Of a DNA stretch of 64,000 nt, positions 11,455 through 22,830 are shown piece after piece. A program made the translations under genes and the position numbers. The notes beneath the pieces were generated by a model that saw nothing but the letters and a program-made list of their open reading frames with translations, was not told where the DNA came from and did no database searches. Every line of letters starts with the position of its first letter. The first letter of the stretch is position 1. This stretch comes from Collybiopsis luxurians FD-317 M1 (Eukaryota > Basidiomycota > Agaricomycetes > Agaricales > Omphalotaceae), in assembly GCA_000827265.1 (NCBI GenBank), contig KN834834.1:124001-188000 (forward strand), read 5' to 3'.

Positions 11455-11800
11455 GTTTGTTTGAATACACGACACGACTTGATGATGATGAATTGTGATG
11501 CTGGATCCGCCTAATAACCACAAGTAATCTTCTTTGCTTGGACAGATTTGGAGTGAAAATATCCGCAGCCGTTGGCACTTTGAGTATGTTGCTGTGTCGG
11601 TATGATGTACGCATCCAAGACGTGGATCGCGCAGTCTACTAACCTGGACTGTGTGCCGGTAAACATACTTAGTATGACATTTTAGCATGTTCAAGAAATC
11701 TGCTGGTCCCTGGATACTGGGATTGATCAGAACATACATCATAGATATTGTTGCAACCCCTTTGAACGAGAACCACCAGGCCAAGGGAATGAGTAGCTGC
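11455..11800 (-). pseudogene. Antisense 3' relic of an M-type membrane gene (unit A)
   Basis: On the minus strand the sequence reads GVATISMMYVLINPS, KYVYRHTVQ and LRDPRLGCVHHTDTAT, matching the last exon of the M family (ATISLMYAPVNPA, CYVYRHTILV, DAHVIPTQQ). Only the final exon is recognisable, with frame changes. Homologous relics follow S2 and S4, so it entered the unit before amplification. It lies convergent to S1, 3' to 3'. Confidence 0.6.
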
Positions 11801-11893
11801 AACCGCAGCGAAACTAATGGATCGTGCCTACTCTGAAGGACGTCAGCTTGACCCATGGTGTAGATGTTAACCCTGATGTGGATCCTTACGCTC

Positions 11894-13055
11894 TAGGGTT
11901 CAGTACCGTATACTGTATTCACAACTCGTAATTGTACTGTATTTTTCATTTTCGAAATTATATATGATCCGGGTACTGACTGTATAGCGTACCGTACTAT
12001 ACGGTTTATACGGTCATTGATCACGTAATCCAAGCCTTAAAATGTGATAATGTACAACTATCAGAGTATAATATTCGATCCACTAATTTAAATAATTTTT
12101 GTCAAAAATTCACTTTCTCATTAGAAACCGCTCTGAGCACTAGAAGAGCTACCAACAAAACCATGATCACTCTTATCGTCATCAGACGCCACCACTGGCT
12201 CAGGTTGCTCTTTATCGTTAGTCAGCGCAGGTAGTTTCTTTGCCTTTTTGTTCTTATTGGCAGTATGTTTTCGCACTTGGCCGTCATCATCTAGTTAGAT
12301 GTCAATAATGGCCTGCTTGAGCCAGCGACTGGTTCCAGCCCATTGAGAATGACCTAATAGAGCTGCACTGAAGCAAATCAATGAAATAAAAATCCATCCA
12401 CATACATGGAGGGCCTGCAGATGGATCGCTGGGGAGACCATGCTGGGCCACAGAGGAGGAAACAGTGTCATCAGTTGTAGCGGTCATCATTGCAGGAGAG
12501 GGAACAAATAAAGGTCAACTTCCACTTGGTGGTTAATTAGCCCAAACAATTTGGCAAACAAAAGGATAGTGTGAAAGTCCATTGAGACACTCACGTGGAT
12601 ATTACAACCCTTGAGCAAGCAAACTGAGGAAGGAGTCAGGCTTGGAGGTTGAAAATCGAGTCCTGGATTGTCTCTAAATTTAAAAGTTCAAAGATACCAA
12701 TGAAAAAGGTTTAATAGTTGCGGTTATTGAGGGGCAATGTGAGAGGTTGAAGAAATCGTCACATGGACATTGCAATCCCCGAGCAAGCATAAATGAGGTT
12801 CTACAGGAATTTGAATTTAATAGTACAAGGACTGGTAACAATACTGGTTTAGTATCTTCATTTATCAATGGGCAAGGTGATAAGACGCTAGATACATCCA
12901 CATGAGCAATGCATAATACATACCCGTATGACAGCCGGCACGGCCATATGTCATACGGTCAAATACAGGTAGACCGGACCCGTTTTTGTCCTTTCTCAAG
13001 TCAAGACGGTACGGGTACAGACCCGTATACCGGCAGGCTCCGGTACCGAGCCCTA
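11894..13055. mobile_element. hAT-type DNA transposon, 1162 bp
   Basis: The ends are TAGGGTTCAGTACCG... and ...CGGTACCGAGCCCTA, imperfect inverted repeats of about 15 bp, flanked by a perfect 8-bp duplication TTACGCTC (11886-11893 and 13056-13063). The sister unit near 41735 has the uninterrupted site (CCTCACGCTCTTTCC), which proves insertion after duplication. An 8-bp duplication plus TAGGG ends is typical of hAT elements. The interior is mostly non-coding, with a short coding relic on the minus strand, so it is non-autonomous. Confidence 0.85.
12121..12345 (-). pseudogene. Possible C-terminal end of a transposase inside the hAT element
   Basis: A minus reading frame runs SRWLKQAIIDI, an in-frame stop, LDDDGQVRKHTANKNKKAKK, then an acidic Ser-rich end SDDDKSDHGFVGSSSS closing with TAA at 12121. 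It lies wholly inside the element, so the remnant of its own transposase is the simplest reading. There is no catalytic motif and the family is not proved. Confidence 0.35.
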
Positions 13056-13063
13056 TTACGCTC

Positions 13064-13330
13064 CCTCCTTTCTCCAACAGGTCCGACGCAAGTTTCTTCG
13101 TCGCCTGTTGTGCGCAAGCAATCGGTCCCACTCTCTTCTCGGAAACCGGTCTGCCTCCCGTTGAATATTGCTGTGTTATCTTGGCACTGAGGTACTTCGA
13201 GGCTATCCCAAAGACACGCTATGCATACTTGGCATTGCTAATCAATGTGCAAATAACAAACAGCGATCTTCCCTGCTGGCTCCTGGATCTTAGTCTCACC
13301 CTGGGCAGCTGCCTGAGTTTGCCCTTTGTT
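13064..13330 (+). mobile_element. LINE-like ORF2 relic (unit A, first part)
   Basis: The plus strand encodes a pattern like VRRKFLRRLLCASNRS...ETGLPPVEY, LRYFEAIPKTRYAYLALLIN and LPCWLLDLSLTLG. I recall this segment from the region after the reverse transcriptase in basidiomycete non-LTR retrotransposons (VQ..YLRRLLG...R.....LF.ETG). Equivalent relics lie at about 26244-26900 (unit B) and 41743-42330 (unit C). No reverse transcriptase catalytic box is present and frames are broken. The family assignment is from memory of the motif pattern. Confidence 0.45.
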
Positions 13331-13857
13331 CAGCCGCGAAATACGGATTCCGTATTTCGCGCAAATATTAAAATCCTGATGTGGCTAGTTATTATGATAC
13401 GTTATTTGAGTGTGACTGAGCATGCTACTTACCGTTCCCTTTGTACAACTTTTATCTCATTTCATTTCAGACGCAAAGAAAACAGAGTCAGAGTCTGTAA
13501 AGAATGCAAGGGAAGTGAAAGAAGAAACCGGGAAAGAACCGAAGACCTGGCCCTCACACGCTGATCAAACAGAAAATCCTTCGAAATGGACTAACAAAGA
13601 AACAAAGATGTCCATTGTTTCCTCACTCTTCTCCTTGAACGTTGTTCAGAAATTGGACAGAGTGGCACCATTGAAATGAAGACCAGTCTTTGCCCTGGTT
13701 CTGGCATGAGTGGACGCTATAAAACAATCCAACAGACATGTTGTCACACAATATCATAGGGTGATAAGGTGTGATGCCAGTGAAACACTGATTACTGGTA
13801 TTTTAAGGCACAGGATTTCGAATTACGCGTGAAATCCTGACCCGCATTTCGCGGCTG
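13331..13857. mobile_element. 527-bp inverted-repeat element
   Basis: The ends read CAGCCGCGAAATACGG... and ...CCCGCATTTCGCGGCTG, about 16 bp inverted repeats with one mismatch. Just inside the left end is a 27-nt palindrome with 13-bp arms (13335-13361, CGCGAAATACGGA); the right end has a second palindrome (AGGATTTC...GAAATCCT, 13811-13837). The element replaces about 200 bp present in the unit B LINE relic, so no target duplication is visible. The small ORFs inside (13422-13679) have no recognisable motif. Probably a non-autonomous DNA transposon. Confidence 0.65.
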
Positions 13858-14400
13858 GAACGTCGTATGGCTCTTTAGTTAGTCAACAGATCTACGACTC
13901 GGAGCAACTGCACTAGTCGAATGCTACTTATTTACTACATCCCGCGCGACCGCCGGCGGTGCAGATTTTGTGAATCACATTGATACGCCCGAGCATGCTC
14001 TGCTTCAAAGTATGTCCAATGCGGAGGTCTGCGCCTTGGTGGATGAATTGTGACATTCGACTTCCCGAATTTCTGATCTTGTCATCCCAGTCATGTTGAG
14101 CGACTGGCAATCGATTGAGTTATTAAAGAGATCTTTTATTGATTGGAAGCTTGTAGCTGTATGACGTGGCTCAAGTATGGGGAAGGACCAAGCTGCCAAA
14201 CTTGACAGCGGGTTTAGTGAAAGCGGCTCAGGGGAGAGGACGCCTCTAATGAGGATTGTTGAGTTTGATGTAGTGTGGATTTCTTAAATGGTCGGCTCGT
14301 GAGCGGTGTCGGTTGAGCTTGTCGTGGGTGGTACTGCTGACGAACGAGTTGGCGGCGTAGCTGTGGAAGGAGTTGGGTGGGTTTTGAAATATTTACGTAG
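13858..14400 (+). mobile_element. LINE-like relic (unit A, second part)
   Basis: The sequence resumes the segment found at about 26930-27330 and 42110-42640: ACTAGTCGAATGCTAC, then CAGATTTTGTGAATC.CA, then GATTGGAAGCTTGTAGCT. It is too decayed to translate through. It continues the relic interrupted by the 527-bp element. Confidence 0.4.
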
Positions 14401-14429
14401 TGTATGTGTACTGTATGTACGTCACATGT

Positions 14430-15256
14430 ATCTTCCTCCTACCCGCTACTTCCAGCTATGTCAAGTTTGGGACCCCGCTGTATAATCTATCTATCTATCA
14501 AGTCAAAGTGAGGAGTGCGAACCTGCCAGGACTGGTAAGGAACGACGTCAAGAAAGTAATTGTTTCATCTATTCATTTCTTAGAACTAAACACTAAGTTC
14601 AATCACAATGAAATCAAAATTATATTTGGAAAGGCCATGTCACCGCACGACGCAGTGAAAATAACGACAGTAAAACATACTGAAAAATTCTTTGAAAAAG
14701 GTTACTCTTTCTGTTAAAATTCCCGAATGAAAAAAATGAACATTTTCGAGTGAAAAACAAGTTTTGAAAAGGTTGATTTTTTGAGCAGAGAAACAAAACT
14801 GGCGATCAGCTGGTGACATCCCAATTCACCGCCAAAACGTAACCCGATTTGTTTCTCTCCCAAAAAAGGTAGCCTTGTTCAAAGGGCAAATTTGATGAAA
14901 AAGGATTCCTTTGGTATAAAAACTCCAGGCCGCGATTACTGATATCTCTTGCCTGAAAATGGTGACCTTTTTCACAGAAATTTCCCGATTTTTTCTCAAA
15001 TGGCATCCTTGAGTGGTCGTGGAGTATGTGTTGACTCCCTTACCAGGCATTAAATAAATGGAAGTTCAGTCCCACCCGCCCAGGAAATGATCTATGCCAT
15101 GCTATATATATGTGCGAAAAACGGGCAAATAGATAGTGCTGTATTCCAATTTTCACGCGAGCTTCGCACCTATACTATCGGCTGTGCTAGTGATGTATAA
15201 GAGCAGTGACATTTAAGAGATACCCTACCAAAGATAACCCCCCTGCATTTCGTGCA
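14430..15256. repeat. Conserved 5' flank of M genes (unit A)
   Basis: An AT-rich block shared with about 27330-28199 (unit B) and 42650-43187 (unit C). It includes CTATCTATCAAGT, several A-rich motifs (GAAAAAGGTTAC.CTTTCT), and a TATA box TATATATA at 15113-15120 about 140 bp before the M2 start. Unit C has lost roughly 320 bp of this block, including the TATA region. Confidence 0.55.
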
Positions 15257-16550
15257 ATGTCAAACAATACTACACTGAGCCCTGCTATTCCTTTTGAGCT
15301 CCTGCCTGCATCTACCGCTTTATCATTTCAAGTGAATAGCTACTCAGATGTGACAGCTGTTGGGGCATGTCCTTATTACTTTCGAGCAAGAGCGTATTTT
15401 TATTGCCAGTTCTAGATCTTCATCTGGGATGCTTTGTCCAACATTGCAGCTGATTGGAACTTGTTCCGTACGGCCAGAAACAAGCTTTCTCTCACAGTTT
15501 ATGTTATTTCAAGGTAAGTTTCAGAACTTTTTGATCTAAATGAAATACTGAAATAAGAGGTTAGAATTGGCACTTTGGCTTTTCTTCTTGGCCGGGTAAT
15601 TTTTGGAAGTCAGTACTATTCTAATGTTTCGCGGGGTTACGGGCTTGATCACAAAACTTGTAGCTTATCCAATTGGCAACTGCAAGATTGCAAGTGTTGC
15701 GATAGACAGCTTATACCCAATTGCAGTCGCCGGTTCCTGCCTGCTCTTTTTCTTCAGGGCGCGTGCTGTCTATTATGGCCATAGGGGTGCCATTGTTTTC
15801 TTTGCCTTCTTGTGGGTCGCAGTGTTAGGAACATGTCTTGTTGTGCCCTTTGGTTTAATGGTCAATGGTGATCTCAAGCCTACACAATATTGCATAAGCA
15901 CATCCATCAAGCCTTATGTCGGGGCAGCAGTCATTGTTCCCACTGTTCATGACACTGTGGTCTTTCTTGCAGTGTCATACAAGCTGATGTCCAATAGCTT
16001 GACTGAGCCTCGCGGCTTGCAGGAGCGCATTTTGGGAAATAATTTGCCGAGATTTTCCAGGGCAATGTTTCGAGATAGTCAGAAGTATTATTTGTAGGTC
16101 TTTCCTTCCTTCTTTATATTTCACTGTTTGTTCTCCTGGCTTAGTTTCATTTCAATGAATTGCATTGAATTTAATTTTGAAATTTTTCCTTTTTCTTCTT
16201 TTAGGGTAACAGTTTTGGCAAATCTTGCAACAATTTCTTTGATGTATGCTCCAGTCAATCCAGCCAAGCAGATTACTTTCAACTCGCTAAATGTCCTGCT
16301 CACTAATGTCATGGCATGTTATGTTTACCGGCACACAATTCTTGTCGGTAAGATGCATGACGCAGGTCTTACAATAGATGCCCATGTCATACCCACACAG
16401 CAACATAGCATTCCAGTAGCTGGGGATATTTGCACTCCACGTGGCAATAATGGCACTTCTGCTGCTGTGAATGGCATTATTGTGGAGATGACTCAAGTGA
16501 CATGGGTGGAGGACAAGGCTAAATCAGGAGGATCCTTCTTAGCTGCTTGA
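15257..16550 (+). pseudogene. Seven-helix membrane protein M2, 2-nt frameshift
   Basis: Exons align one-to-one with M3: 15257..15364, 15416..15513, 15565..16093, 16205..16550. Exon 3 is 529 nt instead of 531 because two bases are missing at about 15631 (TTTCGCGGGGTT against TTTCGCAGGGGGTT). The frame then runs from GSQYYSNVS into a stop at 15784, while the correct continuation (VTGLITKLVAY...) stays fully open to the normal end with no other damage. Intron 1 uses a GC donor (15365). An alternative acceptor at 15613 would restore the frame at the cost of 16 residues of helix 2. Either a very young pseudogene, a rescued isoform or a base-calling error. Confidence 0.7.
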
Positions 16551-18075
16551 TTTTAAAATGCAGGAGACTTGTATGTAGATATTGTGACTAGCCGCTCCTT
16601 TATTTTTGAGTGTGCGCAAGTTACTTTTCAAGTAACTTTTTTTGCCATGCTTGACAGGTTAACTTACTGGGTCTTCGCAAATGTAACTCTCATTAAAAGT
16701 TATTTCCGACTCATTAAACACGTTTGCGTCGCTGTTGAATCTCCTGAATTGAAAATATCACTATATACTGACATTATATAAATGCCCTAAGGGAGTAAGA
16801 TGCTTACTATTGCTGAGACTGTTTAATCAATAGTCTCACATTGTATTATCTGCATCGCAATACACTATGTCAAAGACATAAAGCTCATTGTACCGCGTAT
16901 GTTCTATGGCCTATTCAAGCAGACATATCGATATACTTACATTAATGTGTCATTTCAAAGTCATCTAAGTACAATTGTGCTAAAAGCACCTGCGAAGTAC
17001 AAATGATTGAAAATGTAAATGAATACATAATCCTACACTTGATTTGAGTCCATAGGTGATAGTAAACCTTCATCCAAATTCCTATGAGCCCAGGCTGAAG
17101 GAAAAAGGAGAAAACAAGTAGAAATTCCTGCTTCACAAACTATTTACGGACCCTTTGCCTTTACCTTTGCTGAAACTAGGCTCTGATTCATATCCTTGCT
17201 CTTAAGCCCATGACAGTTGGCAATGCCACCTGCAGCTTTGAGAATCTCTGCAAAATTTCCATTGCCTTCTCCTTCAGATTGGAGATATGGTGAGATGAAG
17301 TTTGATAGAGCTAGAGTTCACTCTCTGCTAGCAGAGCTAAAATATGGAGAACAAACTGGAGGCCTTGTTGGACTTCCTCATGCAAGAGTTGGACTATCTA
17401 ACACACCCCTACAAGCAACCCTTCAAGTTGACCACCAAGAGATAAAAGAGAAATACCAGAAATTTACAACAGATGGAGTATGAAATGTCTGCTGCGAGAA
17501 TCCTGATAATATGGCCAATTGGGAAGTATGTCAATGGGGTGACAGCTCAGGAACATTGAGGGGAACCAGTATTTGAATTTAAATCCCCATTCAGTTTCTA
17601 TGAGTCAGTTTGAATGGCCACATCAAGTTTTAGCCAGATGTCTCCTTTTATGTTTCACAGCAATGCAGCATGCCTCTTATGATATCTAATCATAAGGGTT
17701 TACTTTGAAACATGCTTTGATATGGCATTTTATTTATATGTGGAATTGATTTTGATTTTACTTGTGTTTACAAAGTAATTTGGTTATATAGACATTAAGA
17801 TGATTACATAGAACATGCCCACTCATAGTCCCTTCCCAGGGGTCAAGCCATTGCTTGTTGAAACTCTGAGGCTGTTGATCGAAACACTCAGTCCTGCATT
17901 GATGCCCATCTCAGCATCATAGGGTCAAGGCGCTGGGAGCAATGAGGTGAAGAATATCCTTTGTTGACAGTGAGGTCCAGAGCTTAAGTTGAACTCTGAA
18001 AGGGCAAAAGTGCAACTTCCAAATAGTAAGTCCAGACCTAGACTGTGTATGAAAACTAGAGAAGTTGTGTGTTCT
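16551..18075. other. AT-rich spacer after M2
   Basis: It holds AAGTTACTTTTCAAGTAACTT (split palindromic motifs near 16619-16640), related to 20.53 kb. An 88-residue ORF at 17217-17483 has no recognisable domain, signal or homologue in the window. No gene is claimed. Confidence 0.45.
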
Positions 18076-18079
18076 ATCA

Positions 18080-18202
18080 ACATCGGAATGTCATCAGCAG
18101 AGGTCAGTTTCTATCTCAGTCTCAAAGGGTTTTTACAATTTACTCACATGCAAAATTGCAGCTTGTGTCAATGGACACAGAGGCCTTATCTGTGCCACTT
18201 GA
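18080..18202 (+). pseudogene. SSP relic: end of exon 1, intron and exon 2
   Basis: The end of SSP exon 1 is visible (CATCGGAATGTCATCAGCAG up to 18102), followed by the intron GTCAGTTTC...TTGCAG and a full-length 41-nt exon 2 (18162-18202) reading ACVNGHRGLICAT then stop. The signal peptide and the first four cysteines are gone. The 3' flank up to about 18760 also matches that of SSP-E, so a whole SSP segment was once inserted here between M2 and S5. Confidence 0.75.
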
Positions 18203-18765
18203 ATAGTGCAACGAGGTAGACTGAAAGGTGAGCGCTCAACTGCCTATAAGTAGATCTATGAATCATTTACCGGGGGATAACAAGTTTCTTTCTCCCCCAG
18301 ACTCCATGGTTGACAACATGTACTCGGGGTTACCAAAAGTGACCGCTATGTGACTTCTGTGTATATTTTCCTTTCCTTGTCCTGCTTGCACTACCACCAT
18401 TCTTTCTCTAAAATATTTCAAGCATATATAGCTCTAGGTAAGTGCAATGCCCTCGAAGCATGTCATTGATTAATTTCAATTTGGTGCTCAGGAATGTGGC
18501 AAAACTTTTGATGCATCGATCATAAAATGATGGTCACTTTTGGTGACCACAAGTATTGGGGAGGTCAAAGTAAATTTGATTCATTTTTTCGTGAAATCAG
18601 TATCGTTGCCCCCAGGGTTCACTGTTCGGTTGCTCAAACACTAGGTAATGGGATAGCAAGTCTTAGCGGGAAAATAATGAAAATATCCAACTCGGAGAGG
18701 GAGCCCACAGTTTGAGTAGAGCAAACATGTTTTGTACAGAGCGAGTCAAGATTTTATGGAAATAC
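18203..18765. repeat. Duplicated SSP 3' flank
   Basis: Matches about 55074-55430 downstream of SSP-E in the same orientation: shared TCATGAAAT/TCGTGAAAT, AGTATCGTT, TAATGGGAT.GCAA.TCT.AG.GGGAAAA, and GAGC.AGTCAAGATTT. No gene is seen. Confidence 0.55.
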
Positions 18766-19059
18766 CTATAGTGTATCAGAAGTTATACTGAGCGCGAGGC
18801 GGAGTGGCTTATGTCTCTTGCTGCATTTTTGCCAAGAGGAGCGGGGTGTCGGACCGGACCACCGCTGAATGCAACACAACAACACCACTTTATCTCCCCC
18901 ACGATTGAAGAGTTCATTGTTGTATCTGTTCATCCAACTGCCTTTTCTATTCTGAATGGAACGGTAAGTTTTTTCTCTACACATTCCGCAACGTTCCATC
19001 CGCTCACAAAGTCAGGTTAGCTCCCGACGGTTATCAAGCGTACAATTTGGATTTAAACG

Positions 19060-19790
19060 AGTGTAGCTGCTGTAGGAACCGTTGTTGTTGGCTTTGTGTT
19101 TAAAGAGGTGCATATCTCCCTGTTCTTCGATTCGGTGGTTCTTGTTCATTGAATGGGTATGCTATGCTACCTTCCTCACACACGCGTACCTGTCTTTGAG
19201 ACGCGAGTTGTAACCGATGACACAAACTCTACATGCTCTTCTATATATTATATTCATATTCTTTGTCCTTACAACTTTTTGGTCTTCTTCTTTGTCTTCA
19301 CAGCTCAAGAACCACGGCTGACTTTTCTGTTCGCAGTTCCCACATTATCCCAAAAATTGATCAATGGCGCCAAGAGTTTACAGCTCAGAGAGAAGCTAGA
19401 CAAAGGAGAGGACGAGTAGCTGCTCTGGTATCTACAGCTTTCACTGTCAAACATGGCCGCAGTAGTGGCTTCATTTTGGTCAATGATGCCAGTCCCCACC
19501 CTGGTGATTAGACGGGACTTTGAGAGGAGATCTTGAATAGATTGGGTTGATCTTCCAGCTGTGGGTGCCAGTGCTTCGTCGTCGTTGTCTGCTATGGTCA
19601 GGGTCGATGATGACACAGCCTTGGAGAAGGAAGGGTACTAATACAAATGTGAGTAGAACCTCTCTTACAACTTATGGTGTTTTGTTCATGAACTTTTCTA
19701 GTCTACCATCACCCACTCAACTTTGTCCTCCCCCGGAACCGCTCAACTCAATCAACACCCTACCGCCTCATCGCAACTGAATTCTCGACC
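19060..19790 (+). pseudogene. 5' part of Ser-rich S gene (S5), truncated
   Basis: Exon 1 relic at about 19060-19108 encodes TVVVGFVFKE-like sequence without its ATG. Exon 2 relic at 19337-19648 begins at a preserved TTCGCAG acceptor with PHIIPKIDQWRQEFTAQREA, and has stops and deletions. The first 90 bp of exon 3 follow the acceptor at 19701. Homology stops abruptly at about 19790, so the Ser-rich body is missing. Confidence 0.7.
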
Positions 19791-22689
19791 AAGAAGGCCA
19801 AACAAAGGCTTAGGCCTGTGATGTTGCTTACAAAAAGTTTTTGCCCATTTGAATTTATACAGCTGTGTATTTGTATTTTGCTACTGTCATGGATATGGGT
19901 ACTCGATAGTAGTCTCGACTCACCTGTACCTTCCTTTGTTGCTCTCTCACATTTCACCACCTTCTAGCATACTCGATACATGCTTTTCAATGACATTTGA
20001 TGACTTGACGGCTCAGTATTTAAGTAGTGACTGTAACTAATCCTGTATCTCATCTTTCACCTACTCTTTGGCAATACACATCCATGTACCTTCTTTTATC
20101 CCGACTGATCGTAAGTTTACCTTTTCAACCTTGACAGCGCACAAGCCCTGGAACTACGCCGTTCCCTTACAGCTACTTGATCTACTGTAATCAGTTGATT
20201 GCTCACCCCATTTCGATGTTCGTCCCCCAGGTCCTCAGCCCTCAATCGAAATATCGAATCAAATATCAAATATGAATTGCAAACTAAGCTCGGGCGGCAT
20301 TAGCAATCCCGCGAATAATTCGCATTTTTTGATTCACACATTTACAACGATTCCTAATCATTAATGCCTTCGACCCTGTTATAAGGATCTAGGAATCGAA
20401 CGTGTCGCCGTTCAGATCTCTTAAGTCGAAAGATAGTTATTTCTATGAACCCAGTCCAGGACTCGGAATTCCAGGTTTGCTGGACGGCAACGGGAGAAGA
20501 TGTTTCCTTATAAGACCGACCGTGAGCAAAGTAACTTGTTAAGTAACTTTTTTTTCCCACACTTGACATTCTAACTTGCCGATGCCCTGCATTATGGATC
20601 TTCACTAAAAACCTTACAATTGGCTCATTAATGATAGATTCCATACTCTGTATGCTGTTTTGTATGAATTCTGACAAATTCAATGACATGGATGATGTTC
20701 CAAATAGGAAAGCACCCATTCTCTGCAGCAAGTTATTGCTTATTTCGCAAACTCATTTATGAGTACTTTCACTAATAATCTGCAGAATATTCTAAGAGAC
20801 AATTTCACTTTTACCTGCGGTTTCAAGTATCTACTTGATATAGATCAATAGTGCAGTGGTCTGCCCATATGGTGTTTCTGAACATTGACTTCCAGTGAAA
20901 ATTAACCCATGCCAGGCCGAGCAAAAATGAGCGTCATAGGTTTGTAGGCAATGTCAATTCGGTCTGGCATTGGCCATCCGGTTAACCTCTTCGCCAAATA
21001 ATGCATTACCTACCAGTAGCCGCACTCATCATGTGTAACAAAATAAACAGATTGCACATCAATAAAGCATCTACAAGTTCTTATTACTGCAATGCAGAAA
21101 TTCTTCCATTACTCTATTCAACAACTCATTTCTCTCCGATATTACCCTAATCATTTTGCTCTTCACGTCTTCTGCACTCATTCAGTATATATATTAAGGT
21201 AACATATATAAACATTGTGGGATAACGGTGTGCGACTGCTTCTACAAATAAATTGTATCATTAGACAGATCAGTTATACCTGATAAGCCGGATACAAACA
21301 ATGGGATTATGCTTCGAAGCTAGCTGTTTTCCAACAAGCACCTTCACTGTATCTTTGGAAATTAGGATGGATATCAAGGTAACTTGATGCTGAAATGTGA
21401 AGTAAGTTGTATGCATCATGTAAATTGTTCAATTTATTGTAGGAAAATGCTTTATTGGTGCAGATTATCTCAAATAAAACCTAGCAATCATTGGGCCGGA
21501 TGCCCTTCCGAAAATTTCTGCAGTGCTAGAGTTTTGCATTGATATACAATCTATATATTTTGTTATGCATGATAGGTGCAGCTACTGGTAGGTAATGTAT
21601 TATTTGCTGGGAAGGTTAACCGAATTTCCAAGGCCAAGACCAGATTGACATTGCTTACCAGGCAACTAGCTCTTGTTTGCAGTGGACAGCTCTATACAAA
21701 TTGACTCGCTGACACTTGTTTTTGCTTGATCAAACTCAGAAATCCAGAATAAGGATGAGCTAGAATGAGCAAAAGCAAGCACCGTTGAGCAGATCATCTG
21801 AGCTGGCCAGAATACATGATTTCACAATATTGAATCCCGCATTCACTTGTTGTCACTCATTTAGGCTCGTTTATGCATATACACTATTTACTGCACAATA
21901 CAGCATGATACATGTATATAGGTCTTGAACAATACACTATTGAAAAGCAGGAATGCAGAAGCACACAAGAACTATGAATAACTTAGCAGAATCAATTACA
22001 CCCAAAGTTATAAAATTGTAGTACTAGCCTAAGAGTGTGTTGAGAGCTCTTGCAGTGGTATTCAAGGATGTGGATGCAATAGCAATCGAAGTTGTTGCAG
22101 CAGTGGAAGCCTATAAGGCAATGCTTGAGAAGAAAATTGCTTATATACCTTTGTTACTTGTTTCATTTACTTGGCACTTGAATCTGATTTCGTAGAACAT
22201 GAACAGGTGACTGAAATGAATGAAAAAAGAAACACATATGCTTGGCTTGCACCTCCTCCACCCAGTTGTCCTTGAAATAATTATTGGGAAATGTTAGTCA
22301 GAGTACTAGTAGATTATTCACAAAGACTTACATTCTGTTGATGGTGTGAAGGGAAGTGCAACATTGTTACCTAGAGATATTTGGCTAATGTAAACATACC
22401 ACAGTGAAGAAGTGAATGACGCACATACAATGAAGAAGTAAGGACCATGAGCTTAACAGAGTCAGCAAAGGAGCTGTCGATGAGAGATTCGCTGAGTAAA
22501 AAAAGAAAGAGTAGTGCAAGAACCTGGAATCACGAAATTTATTTTTCAGATAAATTGATATTGCACCATCGCGGCTATGAAGGAGGACCACATCGGACTT
22601 GGGGCCTGGAGCAAGGACTGCATGGATTCAGCATCATGCGGAGCACTGAAGTCTGCGCGGAGTGACCTTGATCGCAGCTGATGCGGCTG
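19791..22689. other. Long AT-rich spacer, no gene seen
   Basis: No ORF above about 70 codons shows splice-consistent extension or a motif; the 125-residue minus ORF at 20354-20731 has none. The segment at 20520-20600 (CAAAGTAACTTGTTAAGTAAC) resembles 16610-16690. The rest is probably decayed transposon sequence. Confidence 0.45.
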
Positions 22690-22830
22690 CGCTATTGACG
22701 ACAAGTTAACAAGTTACTTTGTGCCGACAAAGTAACTTTAGAAGCAAGTAACTTAAGTAACTTAAGTTACTTTTGTAAGGGCAAGTAAGCGGAGTTTCAA
22801 TCTGACAAGTTACTTTGTCAGTCACCTATA
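22690..22830. repeat. Cluster of AAGTTACTT / AAGTAACTT motifs
   Basis: Within about 140 bp there are at least six copies of AAGTTACTT or its complement AAGTAACTT, including CAAGTTACTTTGT at 22709-22721, ACAAAGTAACTTT, AAGTAACTTAAGTAACTTAAG, and CAAGTTACTTTGTCAG near the right edge. The alternating orientation can fold into several hairpins. It may be the terminal region of a MITE family or a protein-binding array. Confidence 0.55.

Noticed and set aside
11894..13055. LTR retrotransposon
   Set aside because: Termini are inverted, not direct, and the duplication is 8 bp, so a DNA transposon fits.
17217..17483. 88-residue ORF after M2
   Set aside because: No signal, domain or homologue in the other array units.
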